The notes under the pieces are model-generated. The model did no database searches, was not told the origin of the DNA, and saw nothing but the letters and a program-made list of their open reading frames with translations. Shown here one piece after another: positions 35,325 through 42,820 of a DNA stretch of 42,820 bases (positions within the stretch are counted from its first letter, which is position 1; the number at the start of each line of letters is the position of its first letter). The position numbers and the translations under genes were made by a program. Source of the DNA: Paenibacillus sp. oral taxon 786 str. D14. Lineage in GTDB: Bacteria; Bacillota; Bacilli; Paenibacillales; Paenibacillaceae. Where the stretch lies: the NCBI RefSeq assembly GCF_000159955.1, contig NZ_GG695999.1, forward strand, positions 1 through 42,820, read 5' to 3'.

Positions 35325-36559
35325 AGCACGCAGGATGGGCATGGCTGATCGCCGTCACCTTCGCCGGAGCTTTGGGAGGTTGGTACGCTTGGCGCGGCGG
35401 GGCGTCGGCTTTATTCTTGCTGCTGCTGGTCGGATTCATTATGCTGCAGGGCGTTTTGGTCCAAGCATTTGGCCCGAAGCGCTTCAAGGTGGAGCGCGCT
35501 TGGCAGCCGGTATTTCCGGTTGCCGGTGAACCGGTCACTGTCACGTTAACGGTCCGCTGTGAGGGAGGTCTGCCGCCGGTTTGGCTGCAGATCGAGGACC
35601 AGCTGGCAGGAGACGCGGTTGGTTCAGAATACGGGAAGAACCGCCCGGGGGGCCGGGGCGGTAGTTTGTTTTTTACCGGATTTCGCCGGGATTACCGGAT
35701 GACATATGCGATTCAGGACTTGCCTCGGGGCGTCTATAAGAATGCTTCCGTTAGGTTAACCTGGGGCGATCCGTTTGGCTGGTTCAAGCGGAGCCGACTT
35801 GCGGCTTCCTCTGAGGTGATGGTGGTTCATCCGCTGCGGCTGGCAGGAGATCCCCCGAAGGCAGAGGAGCGGGGCGAGCAGGAGGGCGGCGGGGCTTGGC
35901 AGCCCCAGCTGGTCGCATCGTCTCCAACTCCGGGCCGGTTAAGACCCTATGTCGAGGGTGATCCGTTGCGGCGAATTCATTGGAAATACTCGGCGAAAAA
36001 AGGCCAGCTGCTCTCCCGCATCCCCGAGGAGCAGGGGGTCATGCCGCGCTATTTGCTGCTGAGCACGCAGGACGGGGATTACGCTTCCTCCGCCGGCTTC
36101 GAACTGGCGGTTTCGGCAGCCGCCACGTGGTTTACGCGCGAAGCGGGCGGCGATTCCGGCGCCGATGAGCTTCGCTTCAGCCATAGCGCGATGGACGGAG
36201 CTTGCCGGGTGAACGGTCGCGACGGCCTGATGAGCGGCCTGGAGCAGCTGGCCGGCCTCCGCTTAGGGAGCGGCTTGTCTGCGGGAGAATTGCTTCGCCG
36301 GGATTGGTCCGAGGTGCTCTCCCAAGGGCAAAGCCTTACGGTCATCACCGGCACGCTGACGCCTGAATTGGCGGGGGATGTGCTGCATTGGGCCGAGCTG
36401 GGGGTAACCGCGGAAGTTTGGTGCGCCGGCGGGCTCGGCGGATCGGATCTGGGGCGGCTGGTAGCCCGGCTGCGAGAACGGGGCGTCACGGTGTTGGATC
36501 TGACGTTGTATCGGACGAAAACTCCGCGGAAGGAGGCGATCAAGCATGTCGGCGCCTAA
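35321..36559 (+). CDS. DUF58 domain protein (yeaD-like)
   Basis: A 412-residue protein whose ATG overlaps the end of moxR. Two hydrophobic segments (about 5-22 and 26-46) anchor it, then a beta-rich region carries the DUF58 signature: LRPYVEGDPLRRIHWKYSAKKGQLL in two adjoining parts (about 205-232). A von-Willebrand-A-like fold is expected after this but the metal site is not obvious. DUF58 proteins are encoded with MoxR ATPases, and a role in envelope assembly or stress is suspected but not settled. It overlaps the transglutaminase gene by 14 bases, so the three genes are translationally coupled. Confidence 0.93.
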   Translation: MKHAGWAWLIAVTFAGALGGWYAWRGGASALFLLLLVGFIMLQGVLVQAFGPKRFKVERAWQPVFPVAGEPVTVTLTVRCEGGLPPVWLQIEDQLAGDAVGSEYGKNRPGGRGGSLFFTGFRRDYRMTYAIQDLPRGVYKNASVRLTWGDPFGWFKRSRLAASSEVMVVHPLRLAGDPPKAEERGEQEGGGAWQPQLVASSPTPGRLRPYVEGDPLRRIHWKYSAKKGQLLSRIPEEQGVMPRYLLLSTQDGDYASSAGFELAVSAAATWFTREAGGDSGADELRFSHSAMDGACRVNGRDGLMSGLEQLAGLRLGSGLSAGELLRRDWSEVLSQGQSLTVITGTLTPELAGDVLHWAELGVTAEVWCAGGLGGSDLGRLVARLRERGVTVLDLTLYRTKTPRKEAIKHVGA

Positions 36560-38954
36560 ACCGGCAGTGCTCACCTCCAGCGGCCAGTTGGCACCGGTGA
36601 CACCATCCCGGCGAGGCGGGCATTCTGCGCCTTCTGTCGGCCTGCGGGTCGTGATTACGCTGCTGCTGTTTGGTTTGTTTGGGGAATGGTTGTATCCGTT
36701 GCATGCGATGATTCCCGAAAGGCAGACGGAGCTGCTTCCGCTGTTTTTCGTTCTCACCGGAGCTTTGCTGTTGTTTGGCTGCCTGCGGCTGCCGACTGCC
36801 CTGTATGCGCCGCTGCCGCCGCTGCTGATCGCCGGTGCCATGTTGTATCTGTTCGGGAGAGGAGAAGGGATTGCCTGGTTTGCCGGCTACGCCCATACGA
36901 TCTCTGCCGATCTGGAGGCGTTTTGGGATACGGGGCGGTTGTTCTCCATCAGCATGGAGACGCGGGCATTGCTGCTGTTGATCGGTTGGACGTTGCTGGT
37001 CGTTTCCGTACAGATGCTGGCGTTATCGCGCCAGAGTATTTTGCTGTTCTTGTCCGCCACGGTGATCTACTTGCTCGTGCTGGAAGCTGCCGTCGGCTTG
37101 GAGCTGTATTTGGGCGTCATCCGCTCGGCGGCGTTGGGCTTGGCCCTGCAGGCGGCAGCGTTCCATCGCGGCGAGCCTGGATCGAGCCGGGGAGCCGGGA
37201 GACTCGCCGGCGGGGTCGTCGTACTCGCCTGCGTGGCGGGCGCAGCGCTGCTCAGCTCGCTGCTGCCGCTGCAGCCGGTGCGGGCGATCTCGTGGGAGCA
37301 GGTCGCCCGCAGCTTGTCGGAGTGGAGCGGAGCCGAGTTGCCTGCCACGGCGGGCCGGGCCGCGGCGGTCAACGTCTCCGGCTACGGTCGGGACGACTCC
37401 AAGCTGGGCGGGCCGCTGCGCCTGCGCCTTGATCCATATTTTACGGCGTTGTCCCCGTACAATACGTACTGGCGCGGCGAGAGCAAAAGCGTGTACACCG
37501 GCCGGGGCTGGATTCAGCCGGTCGGGGATAGCGCGCCGGTGATCGCCGGGGCGGAGCGTACGGGCGGTGTGACGGGCGAGGCGGCTGAAGGCGAAGCCAT
37601 CACAGCCGAGGCCCAGGTCGACACCGGCCGCGAGCTCATACGGCAAACGGTGACGTTCGAAGCGCCGTTATCGGGGAGGGTAGCCTTGCTCTCGGGCGGG
37701 CTTCCGGTCCAGGCGGAACGGATCATCGCCGGTGACGGAAACGAGTCGGTGCAGATTGAGCCTCGGTTTGATGCCTGGGCCGATGCCTTGATCGTCGACT
37801 ATGCTGCCCCGGCGGAGCAGATTTACGGCTATGAGCTGACGTCGGCGGTGCCGACGGCGTCTGCGGACAAGCTGCGCCAAGAAGAGGGGCCGGACCCTGT
37901 AGAGGTCCGTGACCGCTTTCTGCAGCTGCCGGACGCATTGCCGGAGCGGGTGCGGAAGTTGGGCGAGCGGCTTGTCGCCGGAGAAAGCAACCGCTATGAT
38001 GCGGCGGCCGCCGTCGAGAGCTACCTTAAGCATCGCTACGCTTACAGCCTCGATTCCCGTCAGCCGCCGGAAGGCGCCGATTTCGTCGACCACTTTCTGT
38101 TCGTCGACCGCATCGGCTATTGTGACCATTTCTCGACGGCGATGGTCATCTTGCTGCGCAGCGGCGGGATTCCGGCTCGCTGGGTCAAGGGCTTCGCGCC
38201 GGGAGATCCTGCGCCATCTGCAGCTGCGGCTTCCGGAGGAACGGGGAGCAGGGGGGAGGCCGTTTCACTAGCAAGCGGTACAGGCTCCAGCTCGGCAGAG
38301 ATGCACCGATATACCGTAGCCTATGCGGATGCGCATTCGTGGGTCGAGGTTTATTTTCCCGAAACGGGTTGGATTGCCTTTGATCCGACGCCAGGGTTTG
38401 GCGAGTCCATCGCCTTGAGCGTCAGCACCTTAGCGGATTATAGATTAGGTGAAGCAAATACGGTAGCGACTTTTCCGTGGTTAGCCAAAGCTGTTGAAGT
38501 GGCCAAGCACCTGCAACCGAGACTTACTGAATTGGCTTACGAAAAACTTACCCGTATGACCCCGCGGCTGCGCCCGTTTGATTGGACCGTTTTGGCTTTA
38601 ACTGCTGGTTTCGCCTTACTGTTCGCACGAGAACTGAGGCTGCGCGGATACTTACTGCTGCTTGCCTTCGGACGATTGCGGCCAGGGAGCACGTTTCCTG
38701 GACGCCGGGAGTTGCTTGCTTCAGCGGATCGGGTTTGGCGCGAGTTAGCATTGCTGCATGGTCCCAAGCCCGCGTCCATGACAGCCCGGGAATATATTCA
38801 GGGCGCGTTCAGCGAAGATCAGGCGCAATCGGAGTGTGCGGAGCAGTTCGTACGGACCTGGGAAAAGATCTACTACGGAGGCTTGCGACCGGATCGACAG
38901 GAAAGCGTGAAATTCCTTGAACAATGCCGGAAGTTGGCCTCTCGCCGAGGCTGA
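36546..38954 (+). CDS. Membrane transglutaminase-like protein, TgpA/YebA type
   Basis: An 802-residue protein. Six or more transmembrane helices at the N terminus (about 30-235, DUF3488-like), a large extracytoplasmic part, another helix at about 680-695 and a cytoplasmic DUF4129-like tail (about 715-800). The transglutaminase core has its triad: Cys526 in GYCDHFSTA, His597 in DAHSWVEVYF and Asp613 in AFDPTPGF. A Gly/Ser/Ala-rich insertion of about 30 residues lies between Cys and His. The target is unknown; the triad also suits a cysteine peptidase. It is the third gene of the coupled moxR-DUF58-tgpA operon. guaA follows 78 bases later with its own promoter. Confidence 0.94.
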   Translation: MSAPKPAVLTSSGQLAPVTPSRRGGHSAPSVGLRVVITLLLFGLFGEWLYPLHAMIPERQTELLPLFFVLTGALLLFGCLRLPTALYAPLPPLLIAGAMLYLFGRGEGIAWFAGYAHTISADLEAFWDTGRLFSISMETRALLLLIGWTLLVVSVQMLALSRQSILLFLSATVIYLLVLEAAVGLELYLGVIRSAALGLALQAAAFHRGEPGSSRGAGRLAGGVVVLACVAGAALLSSLLPLQPVRAISWEQVARSLSEWSGAELPATAGRAAAVNVSGYGRDDSKLGGPLRLRLDPYFTALSPYNTYWRGESKSVYTGRGWIQPVGDSAPVIAGAERTGGVTGEAAEGEAITAEAQVDTGRELIRQTVTFEAPLSGRVALLSGGLPVQAERIIAGDGNESVQIEPRFDAWADALIVDYAAPAEQIYGYELTSAVPTASADKLRQEEGPDPVEVRDRFLQLPDALPERVRKLGERLVAGESNRYDAAAAVESYLKHRYAYSLDSRQPPEGADFVDHFLFVDRIGYCDHFSTAMVILLRSGGIPARWVKGFAPGDPAPSAAAASGGTGSRGEAVSLASGTGSSSAEMHRYTVAYADAHSWVEVYFPETGWIAFDPTPGFGESIALSVSTLADYRLGEANTVATFPWLAKAVEVAKHLQPRLTELAYEKLTRMTPRLRPFDWTVLALTAGFALLFARELRLRGYLLLLAFGRLRPGSTFPGRRELLASADRVWRELALLHGPKPASMTAREYIQGAFSEDQAQSECAEQFVRTWEKIYYGGLRPDRQESVKFLEQCRKLASRRG

Positions 38955-38973
38955 AATTGGCGCTTGGGCTTCC

Positions 38974-39003
38974 TTGACGACCTCTTTTGTCGTTTCGTAT
39001 AAT
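38974..39003 (+). promoter_or_regulatory. guaA promoter
   Basis: TTGACG (38974-38979) and TATAAT (38998-39003) are 18 bases apart, close to the SigA consensus. It lies about 30 bases before the guaA start, so guaA is transcribed independently of the upstream operon, with a short leader and no room for a riboswitch. Confidence 0.8.
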
Positions 39004-39032
39004 AGGTGTCATAATTTGAGGGAGGCTCGGTC

Positions 39033-40571
39033 ATGAATAAGCCAAATGAAATGATTGTGGTCCTTGACTTCGGAGGACAATACAATCAGTTAATTGCAAG
39101 AAGAATCCGCGACTTAGGCGTGTACAGCGAATTGCTGCCGTATAATACGCCGGTTGAACGCCTGCGGGAAATCGCGCCGAAAGGCATCGTATTTTCGGGT
39201 GGTCCATCCAGCGTTTATGCGGAGGATGCCCCACACATTGACCCGGCCGTGTACGACATCGGTGTGCCGATCTTCGGCATCTGTTATGGGATGCAGTTGA
39301 TGGCTCACCAGCTTGGCGGTAAGGTTGAACGGGCGGCAAAACGCGAGTACGGCAAAGCGGACGTGGATTTTGCCGAACATTCGGCCCTAACTCGCGGTCT
39401 GGATTCGAAGCAGACCGTATGGATGAGCCACGGGGACCATGTGACCCAGCTTCCGGACGGCTTCGTGGTTGATGCATCGACAGAGCATGCGCCGATCGCC
39501 GGATTTGCCAATCCGGACCGGAAGATGTATGGTGTGCAATTCCATCCTGAAGTGCGGCATTCTGTACATGGGAATGAAATGATCCGCAATTTCCTTTATG
39601 ACATCTGCGGCTGTGAAGGCAACTGGAGCATGGAGACGTTTATTGAAGACGCGGTACGTGATATTCGCACGCAAGTCGGCGACGGCAAAGTGCTTTGTGC
39701 GTTGAGCGGCGGTGTAGACTCCTCAGTGGTGGCTATGCTGATTCATAAAGCAATTGGTGATCAGTTAACCTGTATGTTCATCGATCACGGTCTGCTGCGC
39801 AAAGGCGAAGCGGAGAGCGTCATGGAGACCTTCGTGGGCAAGTTCGATATGAAGGTCGTCAAGATTGATGCGCGCGAGCGTTTCCTCTCGAAGCTGGCCG
39901 GCGTGGATGATCCGGAACAGAAGCGCAAAATCATCGGTAACGAGTTTATTTACGTGTTCGACGAAGAGTCGGCGAAGTTCGATGACTTTACTTACCTGGC
40001 GCAGGGGACGTTGTATACCGACATTGTCGAGAGCGGCACGGCAACGGCTCAAACGATTAAGTCCCACCATAACGTGGGCGGGCTGCCGGAAGATATGAAG
40101 TTCAAGCTGATTGAACCGCTGAAAACGTTGTTCAAAGACGAAGTGCGCAAGGTTGGCGAAGAATTAGGGCTGCCGCGGGAAATCGTGTGGAGACAACCGT
40201 TCCCGGGACCGGGACTTGCGATTCGCGTCTTGGGCGAAGTGACGGAAGAGAAATTGCAAATCGTTCGGGATTCCGACTACATCCTGCGCGAAGAAATCGC
40301 CAAAGCGGGACTGGATCGTGAGATTTGGCAATACTTCACGGCATTGCCGAATATGCGCAGCGTAGGGGTTATGGGCGACGCTCGTACTTACTCCTACACA
40401 GTAGGCATCCGTGCCGTGACGTCCATCGACGGCATGACCGCCGACTGGGCGCGTATTCCGTGGGACGTGCTGGAGAAGATTTCCGTACGGATCGTCAACG
40501 AAGTCGAGAACGTGAACCGCGTCGTGTACGACATTACGTCGAAGCCGCCGGCCACGATTGAATGGGAATAG
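39033..40571 (+). CDS. guaA: GMP synthase (glutamine-hydrolysing)
   Basis: A 512-residue cytoplasmic enzyme that aminates XMP to GMP, the last step of guanine nucleotide synthesis. The class-I glutamine amidotransferase domain (about 6-198) has the nucleophile Cys in [11 protein letters not shown] and His/Glu in FHPEV. The ATP-pyrophosphatase domain contains the P-loop SGGVDSSVV, and the C-terminal dimerisation domain ends in [11 protein letters not shown]. The start ATG follows GAGGGAGG. It sits between the moxR operon and pbuG, as in B. subtilis. A 15-base-stem terminator follows. Confidence 0.98.
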   Translation: MNKPNEMIVVLDFGGQYNQLIARRIRDLGVYSELLPYNTPVERLREIAPKGIVFSGGPSSVYAEDAPHIDPAVYDIGVPIFGICYGMQLMAHQLGGKVERAAKREYGKADVDFAEHSALTRGLDSKQTVWMSHGDHVTQLPDGFVVDASTEHAPIAGFANPDRKMYGVQFHPEVRHSVHGNEMIRNFLYDICGCEGNWSMETFIEDAVRDIRTQVGDGKVLCALSGGVDSSVVAMLIHKAIGDQLTCMFIDHGLLRKGEAESVMETFVGKFDMKVVKIDARERFLSKLAGVDDPEQKRKIIGNEFIYVFDEESAKFDDFTYLAQGTLYTDIVESGTATAQTIKSHHNVGGLPEDMKFKLIEPLKTLFKDEVRKVGEELGLPREIVWRQPFPGPGLAIRVLGEVTEEKLQIVRDSDYILREEIAKAGLDREIWQYFTALPNMRSVGVMGDARTYSYTVGIRAVTSIDGMTADWARIPWDVLEKISVRIVNEVENVNRVVYDITSKPPATIEWE

Positions 40572-40585
40572 GTTATCAAACTCAC

Positions 40586-40635
40586 AAATGCTCTCCTTTA
40601 GATGCCGGTTCAGGCAAATAAAGGAGAGCATTTTT
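40586..40635 (+). terminator. guaA terminator
   Basis: AAATGCTCTCCTTTA (40586-40600) pairs exactly with TAAAGGAGAGCATTT (40619-40633), followed by a T-run. It separates guaA from pbuG. Confidence 0.95.
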
Positions 40636-40699
40636 GGTTAATTTACTGTTGTATCTATTGCTTTGGGTCTCTTGATTACTTTGAAATCAGTGTAAATTT

Positions 40700-40754
40700 T
40701 CACGAATAATTCAAATTACGAACAATAATATCACGAATTGAATCGAATATTCGT
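40700..40754 (+). promoter_or_regulatory. PurBox-like sites upstream of pbuG
   Basis: AATTACGAACAAT (40715-40727) matches 12 of 13 positions of the PurR box AWWWCCGAACWWT known from B. subtilis. Weaker copies of the CGAA core are at 40702-40708 and 40733-40739 (spacing 15-16 bases), and a CGAATATTCG palindrome lies at 40745-40754. The AT-rich block sits just before the promoter, where PurR would bind. B. subtilis pbuG is also under PurR and a riboswitch. Confidence 0.6.
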
Positions 40755-40762
40755 TTTTTCTG

Positions 40763-40791
40763 TTGACATTTTAGGACCCTCCGCCTAGAAT
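40763..40791 (+). promoter_or_regulatory. pbuG promoter
   Basis: TTGACA (40763-40768) and TAGAAT (40786-40791) have a 17-base spacer, nearly consensus. Transcription should start near 40798, giving a leader of about 380 bases that contains the guanine aptamer. Confidence 0.85.
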
Positions 40792-40847
40792 AAATCATGT
40801 GATAAGCCTTGCTGACATGGCTTGTCTGGATATCGACAAAACCGCAT

Positions 40848-40930
40848 AGTTCTTTTCGTATAATTCCGGGAATTGGCCCGGAAGTCTCTACGAGGTCACC
40901 GTAAATGATCTGGCTACGAAAGGAAGAAAC
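40848..40930 (+). ncRNA. Guanine (purine) riboswitch aptamer
   Basis: The P1 arms are TTTTCGTA (40853-40860) and TACGAAA near 40915-40921. Between them come TATAATTCC, P2 CCGGG/CCCGG with loop AATTGG, the junction GTCTCTAC (usual GTTTCTAC), P3 AGGTC/GATCT with loop ACCGTAAAT, and GGCTACGA. The specificity base before TA is C (GGCTA), the guanine form; adenine riboswitches have U there. It lies upstream of a purine permease and should switch it off when guanine is high. The junction change of T to C is slightly atypical. Confidence 0.93.
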
Positions 40931-41057
40931 GAACGTATCGTTGGAGCGAGTTGGGGAAAGTTCAGGGATGTTGCTCGGACGAATGCTGCGATGCTTGCTT
41001 CACGGAAGCCTATGGCTGTTGGCTGATCCGAACGATCGTTTCTTCTGGATGTACGGT

Positions 41058-41090
41058 AACCCGAGGGATGTCGCCTCGGGCTTTTTGTCG
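41058..41090 (+). terminator. Distal terminator of the pbuG riboswitch
   Basis: CCCGAGG (41060-41066) pairs with CCTCGGG (41074-41080), then CTTTTTG. It lies about 130 bases after the aptamer and 88 before the pbuG start. GAAGAAACG and ATCGTT (40923-40941) can pair with AACGATCGTTTCTTC (41031-41045), a helix reaching from the P1 edge to the terminator, so it may be part of the switch. Confidence 0.8.
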
Positions 41091-41177
41091 TTTTCCGAAG
41101 GAAATTCAACAAAGTGGTGCTGTCATGCCAGTTGTTTGAACCTGGATTGTCAATTTTTAAGGGGGAGTAATTTTATC

Positions 41178-42578
41178 ATGGATCGGTTTTTTAAACTGAA
41201 ACAGAACGGTACAACGGTACGTACGGAAATTATGGCGGGCCTGACCACATTTATGGCGATGGCCTACATCCTTACGGTGAACCCGAACACGTTGACGGCG
41301 TTTGGCCAGATCGAAATGGGTTGGTACTCCGTATTCTTGGCAACGGCGCTGTCCGCAGGGATTTTCACGATTGCCATGGGCCTTTTCATTAACTTTCCTG
41401 TGGCGCTTGCGCCGGGGATGGGTCTGAACGCGTACTTTGCGTCCGTCATTCTGTCATCTGCGACAACGGATCATCCGTTTACTTGGGAAATGGGCTTAAC
41501 GGCTGTATTCATTTCCGGGTTGATCTTCATCCTGTTGACTTTAACGAAAGTTCGTCAAATGCTGCTGGATGCCGTTCCAGATTCGTTGAAGCATGCAATT
41601 ACGGTCGGGATCGGGTTGTTCATTACGATTATCGGTCTGAAAAACAGTGGTCTGATGACCATCGGCGTTGAAGCCGGTAGCGATATTCCGGCGAACACAT
41701 TCACCGATGTGCTTTCCTTTGAAACGGTAATTCATTTAGGCAGTCTGGAGAATACAGACGTACAGCTCACTTTGATTGGCTTGTTGCTGATCGGGGTTTT
41801 GATGGTGCTGCAGGTTCGCGGTGCGATTTTGCTGGGGATCCTGGGAACGACGGTTATCGCTTTGCTGATGGGTGTGGTGGACTTCGGTACTTTGTCCGAT
41901 CCGCAAACGCCTTGGGTTCCGGACTTCACGCAAATCAACTTTGCACGCTTTGACTGGGACGGCATCTTGCATACGGGTATTATTTCCGCGATTGCGACTT
42001 TTACTTTCGTGGAATTGTTTGATACATTTGGTACTTTGGTAGGTACAGCTTCCCGTGCTGGGATCATGAAGGATCCGGAAGAAGGCAAAAAACGCGTCGG
42101 CAAAGCCATGCTGGTTGACGCAGCGGCTGTTACTGGCGGCGCACTGCTCGGGACTTCGACGACGACAGCTTATATTGAAAGTGCAGCTGGCGTAGCTGAA
42201 GGTGGACGTACGGGCTTAACCGCCCTCACGACGGGGATTTGCTTCTTGGCCGCCTTGTTCTTGGCTCCGATCGCAGCTTTGATTCCTGGTGCTGCAACGG
42301 CTGCAGCCTTGATCATTGTTGGTGTCCTAATGGTTCAATCGATCAAAGAGATCGACTTCTCCGATATGGTTGTAGCCATCCCTGCGTTCTTGACGGTAAC
42401 GATGATGCCGTTCACCTATAATATTGCGAACGGGATTTCATTTGGGATTGTGTTCTATGTGGTGCTAGCCTTCGCGGCTAATCTGATCGGCAAAAAGAAA
42501 TATAACATCCACTGGTTAATGTGGGTATTGTTCGTTCTGATCATTCTTCGTTACATTTTTCTTGGCAGCCAAGGTTAA
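41178..42578 (+). CDS. pbuG: Guanine/hypoxanthine permease, NCS2 AzgA-type family
   Basis: A 466-residue membrane transporter with about 12-14 predicted helices. The start is ATG 41178 behind AAGGGGGAG; the frame extends upstream to 40905 through the riboswitch, which cannot be coding. The N-terminal region VRTEIMAGLTTFMAMAYIL, LAPGMGLNAYFA and the later LFDTFGTLVG and LGTSTTTAYIESAAGVAEGGRTGLTAL in two parts are the hallmarks of the AzgA/PbuG group. It imports guanine and hypoxanthine for salvage. Regulation by PurR and a guanine riboswitch is supported by the leader. It is monocistronic, with a terminator downstream. Confidence 0.97.
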   Translation: MDRFFKLKQNGTTVRTEIMAGLTTFMAMAYILTVNPNTLTAFGQIEMGWYSVFLATALSAGIFTIAMGLFINFPVALAPGMGLNAYFASVILSSATTDHPFTWEMGLTAVFISGLIFILLTLTKVRQMLLDAVPDSLKHAITVGIGLFITIIGLKNSGLMTIGVEAGSDIPANTFTDVLSFETVIHLGSLENTDVQLTLIGLLLIGVLMVLQVRGAILLGILGTTVIALLMGVVDFGTLSDPQTPWVPDFTQINFARFDWDGILHTGIISAIATFTFVELFDTFGTLVGTASRAGIMKDPEEGKKRVGKAMLVDAAAVTGGALLGTSTTTAYIESAAGVAEGGRTGLTALTTGICFLAALFLAPIAALIPGAATAAALIIVGVLMVQSIKEIDFSDMVVAIPAFLTVTMMPFTYNIANGISFGIVFYVVLAFAANLIGKKKYNIHWLMWVLFVLIILRYIFLGSQG

Positions 42579-42601
42579 TGATGAACTAACGGTCTCTCAA
42601 G

Positions 42602-42637
42602 CCTGCAGTCCCTTTGAGGATTGCAGGTTTCTTTTTT
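42602..42637 (+). terminator. pbuG terminator
   Basis: CCTGCA and TCC (42602-42611) pair with GGA and TGCAGG (42618-42627), with one internal mismatch, followed by TTTCTTTTTT. Confidence 0.88.
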
Positions 42638-42691
42638 AATAGTAGTAGATTCTCGATTATATGCGACGATTTCCAAGTATTGCATTTGTGT

Positions 42692-42820
42692 TTGCTTGTG
42701 AGGTTTGGTATATTATAAAAGTCGCTCACGGCGATGAGGTGTTTGCGAAGAAGATTGAACTTGATGGTCGAAAAAACGATCGAAAAAAGTTCTTGCATCC
42801 CAACGAATCACCTGATATAA
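42692..42820 (+). promoter_or_regulatory. Two tandem promoters at the right edge, transcription leaving the window
   Basis: The first is TTGCTT (42692-42697), 16 bases, TATAAA (42714-42719). The second is TTGCAT (42793-42798), 17 bases, then TATAA (42816-42820) cut by the window end. Between them lies AGTCGCTCACGGCGATGAGG, and no open frame starts. Tandem strong promoters with this sort of spacer are typical of rRNA or tRNA operons in Paenibacillus, but the gene itself is outside, so its nature is not shown. Confidence 0.5.

Noticed and set aside
40905..41177. N-terminal extension of the pbuG frame
   Set aside because: It would translate the riboswitch P1 strand and the terminator; homologues begin at MDRFFKL and a strong RBS precedes that ATG.

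Overview
The window reads as chromosomal DNA of a Bacillota member, most like a GC-rich Paenibacillus. The grounds are strong Shine-Dalgarno sites (AAGGAGG), frequent TTG/GTG starts, stalk-domain (copper-amine-oxidase-N-like) exported proteins, YesM/YesN-type regulation, the order MoxR-DUF58-transglutaminase-guaA-pbuG also known from Bacillus subtilis (yeaC-yeaD-yebA-guaA-pbuG), and short intergenic repeats of a kind common in Paenibacillus. Assignment is by reading only; no database was searched.

Layout. 1-3.3 kb (minus): a coupled gntR / DUF1648 membrane protein / stalk-domain hydrolase operon with a palindromic operator. 3.4-3.8 kb: a GNAT remnant. 3.9-6.6 kb (minus): aconitase. 6.9-13.2 kb (plus): amidase-like protein, D-Ala-D-Ala ligase, a small conserved protein, a uvsE remnant, fabI, an inositol-monophosphatase family enzyme, a small charged protein and a secreted SGNH hydrolase. 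13.4-25.7 kb (plus): a carbohydrate locus with two tandem GH65 phosphorylases, beta-phosphoglucomutase, a YesM/YesN two-component system, two ABC permeases and a lipoprotein binding protein. 25.8-30.2 kb: an accessory stretch with three families of short repeats, a BASS-type transporter, an AT-rich secreted protein fused to an IS1182-type transposase tail, and hemL. 30.2-34.2 kb: LCP-family protein, bcp peroxiredoxin, a stalk-domain protein and a polysaccharide deacetylase. 34.3-42.6 kb: moxR, DUF58, transglutaminase, guaA and pbuG. The right edge carries two strong tandem promoters of a transcription unit that lies outside the window.

How the genes work together. The GH65 pair with pgmB would take imported alpha-glucosides by phosphorolysis to beta-glucose 1-phosphate and then glucose 6-phosphate. 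YesM/YesN probably senses the sugar and controls the permeases and binding protein; no ABC ATPase is present, so a shared MsmX-like ATPase is inferred. The guaA-pbuG end is a guanine module: pbuG has PurBox-like sites, a near-consensus promoter, a guanine riboswitch aptamer and a distal terminator. Many remaining genes act at the cell envelope (ddl, amidase, LCP, deacetylase, stalk-domain proteins, SGNH hydrolase).

Most unusual: the secreted-protein/IS1182 chimera, the uvsE remnant, the long riboswitch expression platform, the two divergent GH65 enzymes, and several perfect palindromes placed at starts or promoters. I found no CRISPR array, rRNA, tRNA or prophage inside the window.
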